The notes: generated by a model not told the origin, from the sequence alone. A stretch of 64,000 nucleotides of DNA from Gorsachius magnificus (GCA_034008185.1 CM067108.1:539924-603923), one strand, 5' to 3'; positions 11,301 to 33,225 are shown, counted from the first letter of the stretch. A program made the numbers and translations.

Positions 11301-12898
11301 TGGGCCGGGGCCCAGTGCCACCGCAGATGGCTCCTGGGGTCACCGTTACCGGTCCCGGCGTCACCGTTACTGTCCCTGGTGTCACCATTACCAGCCCTGG
11401 TGTCACCGTCCCCACTGTCCCTATTAGCGGGTGGCTCCTGGGGGGCCTGGGGTCACCGTTACCTCCCCAGTGCACCGTCCCCATTAGCGGGGGCTCCTGG
11501 GGGGCCTGGGGTCCCCGTTACCATCCCCAGTGCCACCGTCCCCATTAGCAGGTGGCTCCTGGGGAGGCTGGGGTCACTGTTACCATCCCCGGTGTCACCG
11601 TCCCCATTAGCGGGTGGCTCCTGGGGGGCCTGGGGTCACCGTTACCATCCCCAGTGCCACCCCCCATTAGGGGGCTCCTGGGGGGCCCCTTGGGTGGCTC
11701 CTGGGGGGCCTGGGACACAACCCTGCACCCACCCCAGTGCTCCAGGGAGGGTCCTTGTCACCGTCACGCTGTTGCCTGGGCCAATCGCCCCTCTGGGCTG
11801 GGGCCCAGTGCCACCGCAGATGGCTCCTGGGGTCACCGTTACCGGTCCCGGCGTCACCGTTACTGTCCCTGGTGTCACCATTACCGGCCCTGGTGTCACC
11901 GTCCCCACTGTCCCTATTAGCGGGTGGCTCCTGGGGGGCCTGGCGTCACCATTACTGGCCCCGGTGTCACCATTCCCATTAGCAGGTGGCACCTGGGGGG
12001 CCTGGGGTCACCGTTACCATCCCCGGTGTCACTGTCCCCATTAGCGGGTGGCTCCTGGGGGGCCTGGGGTCACCGTTACCATCCCCAGTGTCACCGTCCC
12101 CATTAGCAGGGGGCTCCTGGGGGGCCTGGGACACAACCCTGCACCCACCCCAGTGCTCCAGGGAGGGTCCTTGTCACTGTCACCTGTTGCCTGGGCCAAT
12201 CGCCCCTCTGGGCCGGGGCCCAGTGCCACCGCAGATGCCTCCTGGGGTCACCGTTACCGGTCCCGGCGTCACCGTTACTGTCCCTGGTGTCACCATTACC
12301 GGCCCTGGTGTCACGTCCCCACTGTCCCCATTAGCGGGTCGCTCCTGGGGGGCCTGGGGTGACCGTTACCATCCCTGGTGTCACCATCCCCATTAGCGGG
12401 TGGCTCCTGGGGGGCCTGGGGTCACCCTTATACCAGCCCTGGTGTCACCATCCCCACTGTCCCCATTAGCGGGGGGCCTGGGGTCACCGTTACCGGCCCC
12501 GGTGTCGCTGGACCCAGCCGCTCGCCCCGCTACCGGCCCTACGCCCCCGCTAAGGGCCCCGCTGTCACCATCACCCACGGACGCCTGCCCGCCCCCGCCC
12601 CCCCGCGGTTCCCAGCACCCCCGTTAACCAGCAGCCCTCTCCCCGCTCCCCCCGGCTCCCCCCGCCCCGCCCCGGGCCCCCCGGTTCCTCGGCGGGCGGC
12701 AGCGCCAGCCGCACCATGGACAACCGCACCGGCGGCAGCGCGGCCGGACCGGGGGCGGCGGCGGCGGCGGCGGGGCCCGGGGAACCGGTAAGAGCCCTCG
12801 CGGGTGCGGAATTGGCTCTTGAGCTCCAGCGGCTGCGCCGGGAGCGCCGCGGGGCCCTCGCCCGCCCCCGGGGCCGCCGCCGCCGCCGCCGCCGCCAT
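8332..12898 (-). CDS. DMWD: DMWD, WD-repeat protein (3' part in gap; exon 1 boundary unresolved)
   Basis: Three parts are visible. Exon 1 starts at ATG 12898 (MAAAAAAAAPG..., then KSQFRTREGSY, the conserved DMWD/WDR20 N-terminal motif). Exon 2 is 10187-10369, exactly 61 codons (KPIDKRIYKGTQPTCHDF, VGFSAGQVQYLDL, KLFNEE). Exon 3 starts at 9239 (LIDKTKVTFVKWLPE) and runs through the WD-repeat body ([42 protein letters not shown]) to FATLTLQER at the gap. The closest paralogue is WDR20, a cofactor of the USP12/USP46 deubiquitinases. A similar role for DMWD is inference. Exon 1 changes frame between about 12736 and 12784: the expected LPPVRLSMVRL is in another frame. The segment that in human DMWD precedes KPIDKR (CFNLGRELYFY) was not found. 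The human neighbourhood DMWD-RSPH6A-SYMPK matches apart from absent RSPH6A. Confidence 0.9.
9295..9985. repeat. GGGGACATTTGGGGAC minisatellite in DMWD intron 2
   Basis: Tandem units mixing GGGACATTTGGGGACCCAAA with a longer block that includes GCACAGCCCCGGGGTGTCAC and TGAGGGCAAAGCC. They fill the intron between exon 2 (ends 10187) and exon 3 (starts 9239). Confidence 0.88.
10440..12525. repeat. 2-kb higher-order minisatellite in DMWD intron 1
   Basis: Two nested units. A ~60-bp unit contains GTCACCGTTACCATCCCCAG and CCCATTAGCGGGTGGCTCCT. A ~190-bp block contains CCAGTGCTCCAGGGAGGGTC, TTGCCTGGGCCAATCGCCCC and CCACCGCAGATGGCTCCTGG. The larger block recurs near 10470, 10810, 11250, 11735 and 12150. 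Each copy contains one CCAAT motif in GGGCCAATCG. No coding exon was found inside. Confidence 0.92.
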
Positions 12899-12899
12899 C

Positions 12900-13270
12900 T
12901 TCCCGCCGGAAGGGCGTCACCGCCCGCCGGAAGCGCCGCGGCTGCCATGGCAACGCGCTGAGTCACGCGTGGCCACGCCCCGCGCCCCCCCCCAAACCCC
13001 CACCCCGGCCCCCGCCCCCCGAGCCGCATAAACCCCGCCCCGAGCCCAATCCCCACCCACTGAGGGCACATAAACCACGCCCCCCGCGCAGGCCCCGCCC
13101 CAAGCATCATAAACCCCGCCCCATCGCTCAAGCCCCACCCACCGAGCTACATAAACCCCGCCCCCGAGCTCAACCCCGCCCACCGAGCCGCATAAACCCC
13201 GCCCCCAGCGCTCAAGCCCCGCCCCCCGAGGCGCCAAAACTCCGCCCACCGCCCCTCAGCCCGGCACAGC
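12900..13270 (-). promoter_or_regulatory. DMWD: Putative DMWD promoter with CATAAACCCCGCCC array
   Basis: The interval upstream of the DMWD ATG holds GCCGCC-rich sequence around the start. Further up are about five imperfect repeats of CATAAACCCCGCCC (near 13025, 13070, 13108, 13150 and 13190) separated by 30-45 bp. Each pairs a GC box (CCCCGCCC, Sp1-type) with a TATA-like ATAAA on the + strand. CpG density is high. Calling it a promoter is inference from position. Confidence 0.5.
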
Positions 13271-13430
13271 ACCCCCTGCCGGCTGCCCCCAGTGCCTCAG
13301 GGTGCAGGGAAGCCCCCCCGCCCCACACTGGGGTGGGGGGGAAGATCCGGGGTGCCCCCCTCCGCCCCCCCAAAAGTAGCAGCCCCACCCGGGCCGCACC
13401 CCAGGGTGTTAGGGGGGCACCCAGCCCCCC

Positions 13431-25104
<11,674 letters not shown>

Positions 25105-25139
25105 GCCCCCCCCCCTGCGGGCACAGCAGCGTCACGGCC

Positions 25140-25960
25140 TATAGGGGGCCTATAGGGGCCCCCTATGGCCCCAAGATCCCCTGCAGCCCCCACGATGCCC
25201 CATAGGGCCCAGAGTCCCCATACAGCCCCTGTGATGCTCTATATGATCCCTGTGACACCCTATATGAGCCCTGCGATGCTCTATATGGCCCACAGATGCC
25301 CCATACAGCCCCCATGATGCCCTATATGAGCCCTGCGATGCTCTATACGGCCCAAAGATGCCCCATACAGCCCCTATGATGCCCTATATAGGTCCTGGGA
25401 TACTCTATACATCCCAGAGATACTCCATACAGCCCCCATGATGCCCTATATGATCCCTGCGATGCCCTATATGGCCCAAAGATGTCCCATACAGCCCCCA
25501 TGATGCCCTGTATGGGCCCTGTGATGCCCTATACAGCCCAGAGATTCCCCATACAGCCCCTATGATGCCCTATATAGTCTGGATACTCTATACATCCCAG
25601 AGATACTCCATACACCCCTGCCCTATATGATCCCTGCGATGCCCTATATGGCCCAAAGATGCCCCATACAGCCCCCATGAGGCCCTGTATGGGCCCTGTG
25701 ATGCCCTATACAGCCCAGAGATTCCCCATACAGCCCCCATGATGCCCTATATAGGTCCTGTGATGCTCTATACATCCCAGAGATACCCCACACAGCTCTT
25801 AGAATGCCTTATATGGCCTTAGGATGCTCTCCCCATACAGCCCCTGTGATACCCTGTAGGGACCTGGAATGTTATATGTGCCACAGACACCCCATATAGC
25901 CCTTACAATGCCCTATAGGAATCTGGGATGCTCTATATGCTCTATACAGCACCTGAGATC
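25140..25960. repeat. Minisatellite of CCCTATATG / GATGCTCTATA units upstream of SYMPK
   Basis: Immediately upstream of the SYMPK start. Units of about 30 bp (GATGCCCTATATGAGCCCTG and GATGCCCCATACAGCCCCCA) are grouped into a longer period of about 120 bp. They are rich in TATA-like steps (CTATATG and TATAC). The position overlaps where the SYMPK promoter or 5'UTR should be. A 3' splice-like CAG lies about 10 nt before the ATG, so an upstream 5'UTR exon is possible. Confidence 0.9.
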
Positions 25961-26340
25961 CCGGCGCTCTAAGCCTGAGGCACCCTGGATGCATCACACC
26001 GCCCCAGGATGTCCTATATGCACCCCCCCCCCAAGTTGCTGCTGACCCCAGCGCCTGTGCAGCACCAGGGGTGCCATCACACCCCCCCACCCCTACAGAA
26101 GCCCATAGCCCCCACCCCTATAGGAACCTACAGCCCTCACCACCCCCCCTGGCACTGCATCTTCATCCCCCCCATCCGTATACCCCCTGTAGTGGGGTGC
26201 CCGCACACCGCCCAGGCCCTTATGGAAGCCCCCTCCCTCCCCCTATAGGCGCCTATAGCCCCCTGCACCCCCATGGCCACCCCGCTCCCCCCTGAGCCCC
26301 AATTCCCCCTCCCCCTCCACGTCCCCCCGGAGCCCCCCAC
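25961..26340. other. Intergenic stretch, no gene seen
   Basis: Non-repetitive to weakly repetitive C-rich sequence between the SYMPK-proximal minisatellite and the next array. It includes scattered CCTATAG motifs. No splice-compatible conserved reading frame was recognised. Confidence 0.6.
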
Positions 26341-26959
26341 CCCCAGCCTCCCCTAGAGGAGCCTATATCCCCTATAGAGCCCCTTCCCACCCCCCAGCCC
26401 CCCCTAGAGGAGCCTATATCCCCTATAGAGCCCCTTCCTGCCCCCCAGCCTCCCCTAGAGGAGCCTATATGCCCTATAGAGCCCCTTCCCGCCCCAGACC
26501 CTTCCCCCCCCCAGCCCCCCCTAGAGGAGCCTATATCCCCTATAGAGCCCCTTCCCCCCCCCAGCCTCCCCTAGAGGAGCCTATATCCCCTATAGAGCCC
26601 CTTCCCCCCCCCAGCCCCCCCTAGAGGAGCCTATATCCCCTATAGAGCCCCTTCCCGCCCCCCAGACACTGCCTAGAGGAGCCTATATCCCCTATAGAGC
26701 CCCTTCCCGCCCCCCAGCCCCCCCATAGGAGCCTATATCCCCTATAGAGCCCCTTCCCGCCCCCCAGCCCCCCCTATAGGAGCCTATATCCCCTATAGAG
26801 CCCCTTCCCGCCCCCCAGCCCCCCCTAGAGGAGCCTATATCCCCTATAGAGCCCCTTCCCGCCCCCCAGCCCCCCCTAGAGGAGCCTATATCCCCTATAG
26901 AGCCCCTTCCCGCCCCCCAGCCCCCCCTAGAGGAGCCTATATCCCCTATAGAGCCCCTT
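26340..26959. repeat. ~55-bp minisatellite CCTATATCCCCTATAGAGCC at left edge of gap 2
   Basis: About 11 units of GGAGCCTATATCCCCTATAG plus AGCCCCTTCCCGCCCCCCAG and CCCCCCTAGA, running straight into the N run. The true array is probably longer. Confidence 0.95.
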
Positions 26960-27459
26960 NNNNNNNNNNNNNNNNNNNNNNNNNNNNNNNNNNNNNNNNN
27001 NNNNNNNNNNNNNNNNNNNNNNNNNNNNNNNNNNNNNNNNNNNNNNNNNNNNNNNNNNNNNNNNNNNNNNNNNNNNNNNNNNNNNNNNNNNNNNNNNNNN
27101 NNNNNNNNNNNNNNNNNNNNNNNNNNNNNNNNNNNNNNNNNNNNNNNNNNNNNNNNNNNNNNNNNNNNNNNNNNNNNNNNNNNNNNNNNNNNNNNNNNNN
27201 NNNNNNNNNNNNNNNNNNNNNNNNNNNNNNNNNNNNNNNNNNNNNNNNNNNNNNNNNNNNNNNNNNNNNNNNNNNNNNNNNNNNNNNNNNNNNNNNNNNN
27301 NNNNNNNNNNNNNNNNNNNNNNNNNNNNNNNNNNNNNNNNNNNNNNNNNNNNNNNNNNNNNNNNNNNNNNNNNNNNNNNNNNNNNNNNNNNNNNNNNNNN
27401 NNNNNNNNNNNNNNNNNNNNNNNNNNNNNNNNNNNNNNNNNNNNNNNNNNNNNNNNNNN
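26960..27459. other. Assembly gap (500 N)
   Basis: Exactly 500 N, so of unknown true size. It hides the last two coding exons of galectin copy A and separates SYMPK from the galectin array. Confidence 0.99.
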
Positions 27460-27463
27460 TGAC

Positions 27464-30400
27464 CTGTTGGCGTTGTTGGGGACGGTGCCCACGATGGTGA
27501 TGGGCTGGATCAGGCCCAAGGGACCCTTGCTCAGCGCCGTGTAGAAGGGGACCGCCTGCGGGGACACATGTCAGCCCCCGGAGACCCCCACCCATTATCA
27601 CTCACCTCCACCCTCCACCACCCACCATCACCCGTCGTCACTCCACTGCCACCCACAGGTGGTCCCTGTGCTCACCGGGCTGCTGACGGTCATTGGCACA
27701 TAGGGCTGTGGGGAGAGGAGAGTGGGTGCTAGGGGGGCATCCCCTGGGTCACCCCTGTCACCCATGGGTGCCCCCCACTGAGCCTGCTGGGTGCTGAGCA
27801 CTATGCAGACACCCAGGGGTGCTCACAGGCACACACCCATGCACCACCCACGTGTTTGTGCACCCAAACACCCACCTGCCCATAGACCCTCCTGTGCCCC
27901 CCCAGGGTGCCCCAGCACCCCCACCCTGGGTACCTCAGCACCCTGACACACCCCCCCACTCACCGGGGTCCCTGAGGGTGTCAATGCCGGCACCCCGAGA
28001 CCTGCAGCTGCCTGCTGGGGGAGCAGAGGGATACAGAGCTGGGGACGGGGCCACTGTGGCTTGGGGACATCACCCACCACTGTCCTACAGCCCTGTGTGG
28101 CCCCTGTCCCTCCTGGATGTCCCCAACCCTGCAGTGTTCCCAACTGCCCATGGGTGTCCCCAGCTCCTTCAGATGTCTCCATGGAGGTCTCTGTCCCCCT
28201 CCCCCCGGCCAACCCGGTCCCCAGCCCCCAGGATCCTCAACCCCGGATGTCCTCAACCCCTGGATGTCCTCAACCCCTGGATGTCTTCACAACCCAGCCC
28301 CCGGATGGATTCTGGCTTTCCCCCCTGCCCACAGGTCATGGGGCTGCAGGTGCTCACGGGGCTGGTGAAGGTGATGCAGGTGAGGATGACGTCACCGGTG
28401 ACCTCAAGGGCCTGGACGGTGGGGAGGGGCAGGCGGTGCAGGAACACCAGCATGTGCTGCCCATTCACTGACACCTGCGGGGACAGCGGGGAGAGAGGGG
28501 ATGGGGGGGCAGCGGGGAGAGAGGGGACAGTGGGGAGAGAGGGGACAGTGGGGAGAGAGGGGACAGTGAGGACAAAGAGGGCGGTGGGGTCACACAGGCA
28601 GAAGCATGGCTGCACCCGCCATGGGGCTCTGAGCACCCAGAGCTGGGGTCTGGGGTCTGAGTGCCCAGAGCTGGGGTTCTGAGCACCCATAGCTGGGGTC
28701 TGAGCACCCAAAGCTGGGGTCTGGGGTTCTGAGCACCCAGAGCTGGGGTCTGGGGTTCTGAGTACCCAATGTTGGGGTCTGAGCACCCAGAGCTGGGGTC
28801 TGTGGTTCTGAGCACCCAAAGTTGGGGTCTGAGTGCCCAGAGCTGGGGTCTGTGGTTCTGAGCACCCAAAGTTGGGGTCTGAGTGCCCAGAGCTGGGTTG
28901 GGTTCTGAGACCCATGGGGTCTGAGCACCCAAAGCTGGGGTCTGGGGTTCTGAGCACCCAGAGCTGGGGTCTGAGCACCCAGAGCTGGGGTGTGGGGTTC
29001 TGAGCACTCATAGCTGGGGTCTGAGCACCCAAAGCTGGGGTCTGGGGTTCTGAGCACCCAGAACTGGGGTCTGAGCACCCAAAGCTGGGGTCTGAGCACC
29101 CAAAGCTGGGGTCTGGGGTTCTGAGCACCCATAGGTGGGTCTGAGCACCCAAAGCTGGGGTCTGGGGTTCTGAGCACCCAAAGTGGGATCTGAGCACCCA
29201 AAGCTGGGGTCTGGGGTTCTGAGCACCCAAAGTTGGAGTCTGAGCGCCCAGAGCTGGGGTGTGGGGTTCTGAGCACCCAAAGTTGGGGTCTGAGCACCCA
29301 GAGCTGGGGTCCCACCTGGTAGCCGTGCAACTGGGCGCTGATGATGATCTCCAGGGTCCCCCCGGGGCTGAGGGGGGGGGGCCCGTAGAGCTCCTCGGGC
29401 CCCCACAGCCCCCCGCAACGCGAATTGCACCCCAACACCGGCCCCCCCGCAAAACGGGGGTTCAGCTGCAGGGCCACGTCCCCCGCCGCGCAGAGCAGGG
29501 CCACCGTGAACCTGCCACAGGGCACCCATGGGTGGGGGGCACCCAGCAGCCCAAGATCCCCCAGCTTGGGGACACACCCAGCCCCCCACCCCCTCCTAGT
29601 CCCCAGTTTGGGGGCCCCGGCCCGCCCCCCAGTTTGGGGGCATCCAGTGCTCCCCCCCCCACCTTGGGGACACCCCGGGCCCCCCCCCCCCCCAGTTTGG
29701 GAACCCCAAGCCCCCCCCCCCGTGTTGCCTGCCCCCATCCCACCCTTGCCCTTCCCCATGGCAGCCACCCAGTTTGGGGGGGGTGGCTGCTAGTCGGTGG
29801 CACTGGGGATACTGGGAGGCACTGGGGGATATTGGGTGGATACTGGGGGATACTGGGGGGGGGTACCCACCTCTTTGCCACAGGCTGGACCTTCCCCTGG
29901 ATTATCACCATCCTCCCCGCACTCAGCCCCCCGGGGATGTACCCCAGGAAGGGGACTCTCTGCGTGGGGACAGGGAGGGGGGGGACACGGTGGCCCCAGG
30001 GCCCCAGAGGTCACTGCCAGCCCCCTGTGCGGCCCCCCAGCCCCATAGCCCCCTCCCCCCCCCCCAGTTCCATAGATCCCCCCTGGCTCCATAGGACCCC
30101 ACCTCTCCCCCGGCTCCATAGGGTACACCTGGTTCCATAGGATCCCCCCCCAGCCCCATAGGGATTCCCAGCCCCATAGGACTCCCCCCCCCCAGACTCA
30201 TAGGATCCCCCCCTGGACCCATAGAGTACCCCTGGCTCCACAGGTTCCCCCCAGCCCCATACAATCCCCCCCCCCGGCCCCATAGGACCCTCCCTAGCCC
30301 CACAGGGCACCCCTGGTTCCATAGGGCCCCCCTGTACCCATGGGTACCCTAGGACCCCACCCCCACCCCATAGGGTACCCCGACCCTATAGGATCCCCCC

Positions 30401-30543
30401 CAGCCCCATAGGATCCCCCCAGCCCCATAGCGTACCCCCAGCCCCATAGGATCCCCTTGGTCCCATACATCCCCCCCTGGCCCTATAGACCCCATAGGGC
30501 CCCCCCCCCTCACTGGGTTGATGATGGGGCGCTGGATGTTCAT
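27464..30543 (-). CDS. Galectin-4-like gene, copy A (3' truncated by gap)
   Basis: Two-CRD galectin resembling LGALS4. Exons: 30514-30543 (MNIQRPIINP), 29871-29959 (VPFLGYIPGGLSAGRMVIIQG), 29316-29511 and 28358-28474 (CRD1), 27964-28011 (linker), 27676-27705 (PYVPMTVSSP), 27464-27555 (VPFYTALSKG...GTVPNNANR, start of CRD2). All phases agree. CRD1 has LQLNPRF, a conserved Asn in VLGCN, WGPEE, and VNGQHMLVFLHRLPL. The usual first-strand His is Gln (LQLNPR), and the Arg after WGxE is Leu, so CRD1 sugar binding may differ. The rest of CRD2 lies in the gap. Galectins are leaderless beta-galactoside-binding lectins; galectin-4 is typical of gut epithelium. This is the best-preserved 5' half of the three copies. 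Confidence 0.85.
28610..29310. repeat. ~28-bp minisatellite TGAGCACCCAAAGCTGGGGT, galectin A intron 3
   Basis: Units of GGGTTCTGAGCACCCAAAGC and TGGGGTCTGGGGTCTGAGCA between CRD1 exons 3 and 4. A much shorter version occurs at the same intron of copy C (40790-40990). Copy B has almost none. Array length thus differs strongly between duplicates. Confidence 0.93.
30040..30500. repeat. CCCCATAGGATCCCCCCCAG minisatellite, galectin A intron 1
   Basis: Units of about 20-30 bp (AGCCCCATAGGATCCCCCCC and CATAGGGTACCCCTGGCTCC) between exon 1 and exon 2 of copy A. Homologous arrays lie at the same position in copies B and C. Confidence 0.93.
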
Positions 30544-31929
30544 GGTGGGTGCTGCTCTGGGGGTCCCTTGGGTGGGGGTTGCTGGGTGCTGCTGATCCCT
30601 CGGAGCCGGGATCTGCCGGGCGGGTGTTGTCCCTTCCCGGTGACCTCTGTCCTGCCCCACTCTCACTTTCATTTCCCCAGGTTTGTGCTTACACAGGGCG
30701 TGGCACTGTCACCTGTGTCCCCGTGTCCCCATGGGGACCTGCCAGGACCCCCATCCCCCACATTCCCCACGCCCCGCGTCCCCTGCCTCCCGTCCCCCAT
30801 GGCCCCTGTGTCACCATGGCCCCCATGGCCCCCCCCCCCCCCCACTCTTCCGCCCCCCCCCCTGCCCTGGTGTCCCCCTGTCCCCCGATGGACCTGGTCC
30901 CCTCACCACCCCCCATGAACCATTCCCTGCTCAGGAGGGGCCGGAGCTGGTTTGGGGGGGGAAACCCCCACTTTGGGTGGCATGGTGGGTGGCTGGCCAG
31001 TGTCCCCAGTGCTGGTGGCCGGGTGGTGTCACCGGTGCTGGTGGCCGGCAGGTGCCATCTGTGCCCGGGCCAGCAGGTTCCTCTGACAGGAGCCACCGGC
31101 CACAGGAAGCGGCGATGTCAGGATGATGTCATGGCGATGGCAGGTGTCCCTGCGTCCTCCATGTCCCTGTGTCCCCCATGTCCCCTGAGGTCCCTGTGTG
31201 CTCCACAGCACCCTCACTCGTGTCCCCCCCCAACCCCACCCCACGGGGCCCACCAGCCCCCATGTCCCCCAGGGACCTGCCAGAACCCCCCGTCCCCATC
31301 TTCCCCCCATCCCCTGGGTCCCCCGGGGGGCGGGGAGGGGGACTGGGGGGTGCGGGACAGAGGGACCCGGGGGGACATTGGTCACCCCCTCCCGGTGACA
31401 CATGTGGCTGCTCAGCCCTCTTCAGGGTGCCAAGGCCACCGCAAGGAAATGCCACCACTGCCACCCGCCCCCACGCAGGATGTGGCCTGGCCCATTACGG
31501 CCCCGTGTCCCCCGTGTCCCCCTGTCCCCGTCTCCCTGTGTCCCCCTGTCCCTCCATCCCCCATGTCCCTGTGTCCCTGTCCCCTGTGCCCCCATGGCCC
31601 TGACCCCCAGACCCCTTTGTCCCCAGGACTGCAGAGCCCAGGCCAGGCCTGGGCATGGGGGCAGGGGGTGGTGGCACCCCCCCCACCCGTCCCAAGCCGC
31701 CGGCAGGGAGCGGGAGGGGGCGTCTGCAAGCCGAGCCCTCGGCTCTCAGGCCCAGGGGAATTTGGGGTGGGGGGAGATGGCGCCCCCTGCCTCCCCAGCA
31801 GAGCAGCGGGAGCACAGGTGCTATTTTGCGAGGGAAGGGGCAGCGGCGCCGGGGCCAGAAGCCCCCCCAACGCTGGGGGGCAAGAATGTGCAGATGGACG
31901 CTCCCCCCGTTGGCCAGACCAGTGCTGCA

Positions 31930-32690
31930 AACCGGATCTGTGTGCAACTGCAATCTCTCTCACACTCTCTCGATCTAGCTCTAGCTCTAAATCTAACTCT
32001 AGCTCTGGCTCTGGCTCTGGCTCTAGCTCTAGCTCAGTCTCAAGCTCAAGCCCTAGATCTAGCCCTAGCTCAATATCTAGATCTAGATCTAGATCTACCT
32101 CTAGTTCTAGTTCTAGCTCTAGCTCTAGCTCTAAATCTAGCCATAGCTCTAGCTCCGTCTCAAACTCTAGGTCTATCTCAATCTCGATCTCTAGCTCTAG
32201 CTCTATCCCCAGATCGAGCTCTAGCTCAACATCAGCTCAGCCTCTTGCTCTAGCTCAATGTCTAAATCTAGCCATAGCTCTAGCTCCGTCTCAATCTCTA
32301 GGTCTATCTCAATCTCTATCTCTATCTCTATCCCTATCTTGAGCTCTTGCTCAAACTCCAGCTCAGCTCTACCTCTAATCTGTCGATCTAGCTCTAGCTC
32401 TAGCTCTAACTAGCTCAGTCTCAATCTCTAGCTCTAGCTCAACTAGCCTAGCTCTATTCCTATTCCCATCCCTATCCCAAAGTGTAATCCCTAGCTCTAG
32501 CTCCAGCTCCATTTCTAGCTTTAGTTGTAGTGTAATCATAGGTCTAGCTCTAGGTCTAGCTCTACTCAAGCTCAAGGTCTAGGTCTAGGTCTAGGTCTAT
32601 CTCCATCTCTAGCTCTATCTCTAGCTCTAGCTCTAGGTCTAACCCTAGCCCTAGCACTAGCCCTAGCACTCTCTCCCCATCCCCCCCTCC
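31930..32690. repeat. (TCTAGC)n hexanucleotide array, first copy
   Basis: About 760 bp dominated by CTAGCT steps with CTATCT, CAATCT and CTAAAT variants. It lies between galectin copies A and B. It reads as Ser-rich, Leu-Ala-rich or Glu-Leu-rich in different frames, which explains long spurious open frames. A shorter homologue is at 37255-37600. Confidence 0.95.
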
Positions 32691-32739
32691 CCCATTTTGT
32701 TTTACTTTTCCCCCTTTCGTGCCTTTAGGCCCAACCCCC

Positions 32740-33225
32740 CACCCTCCCCCTCTGCCGCGCATCCAACGCTGAGCGTTTCTGCTCCCGAGGAGCCTGGCTT
32801 GGGGCTCAAAGGCGGTGTCTCCCTCCGGAGCTGGTGCCTTGGGCACCCTGCCCCACCCGAAGGGGAGCCCAGGATCCCCTCGGGGCTGGAAGGCTTTGGA
32901 GGATACCGGCTGCCTGCTCCCCGGGGGAGCGGCACCTTAATTCCTCCCGGGGAGGATTGACGACCCCGCAGCCCCTCTCCCGCCGGGCCTGGCAGGACGT
33001 GGCATTTCCCTTGTCCCCGAGACCGGACACAGCTTCACGGCAGCACAGTAAAACCCAACGCCTTCGCCAAGGACCCAGTAGCCACTCTTAAGGAATTACA
33101 AGCCAGAAACCGACCGGTTGGTGTCGTTTCATTGCAATTGGCCCCAGGGGGATTTCAGGAACCTCGCGGCCCGGCTGGGCCTACGCTGGGTAGCCCGAGG
33201 AGGGGCTCGCGACACCGCCCCGTCC
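32740..33225. repeat. Duplicated non-coding segment, copy 1 (low-repeat block)
   Basis: Complex sequence from about CCGCGCATCCAACGCTGAGC through GCTCGCGACACCGCC. It is repeated almost base for base at 37660-38130. It is moderately GC-rich with no splice-consistent coding frame. It belongs to the galectin duplication unit, just downstream (3') of the last exon side of copy B. Its origin (old mobile element or unique spacer) is not recognised. Confidence 0.85.

Noticed and set aside
10088..12396. Overlapping + strand open frames rich in GGSWGAWGHRY
   Set aside because: Translations of the DMWD intron 1 minisatellite in three frames; antisense to a spliced gene.
30549..32342. Open frame of about 600 codons with Ser-rich and Leu/Ala-rich tracts
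   Set aside because: The tract is the translated TCTAGC hexanucleotide array joined to C-rich spacer; there is no conserved domain and no splice support.
32740..33225. Possible solo LTR of an endogenous retrovirus
   Set aside because: No clear TG...CA ends, target-site duplication, or neighbouring retroviral coding sequence was seen; listed only as a duplicated block.
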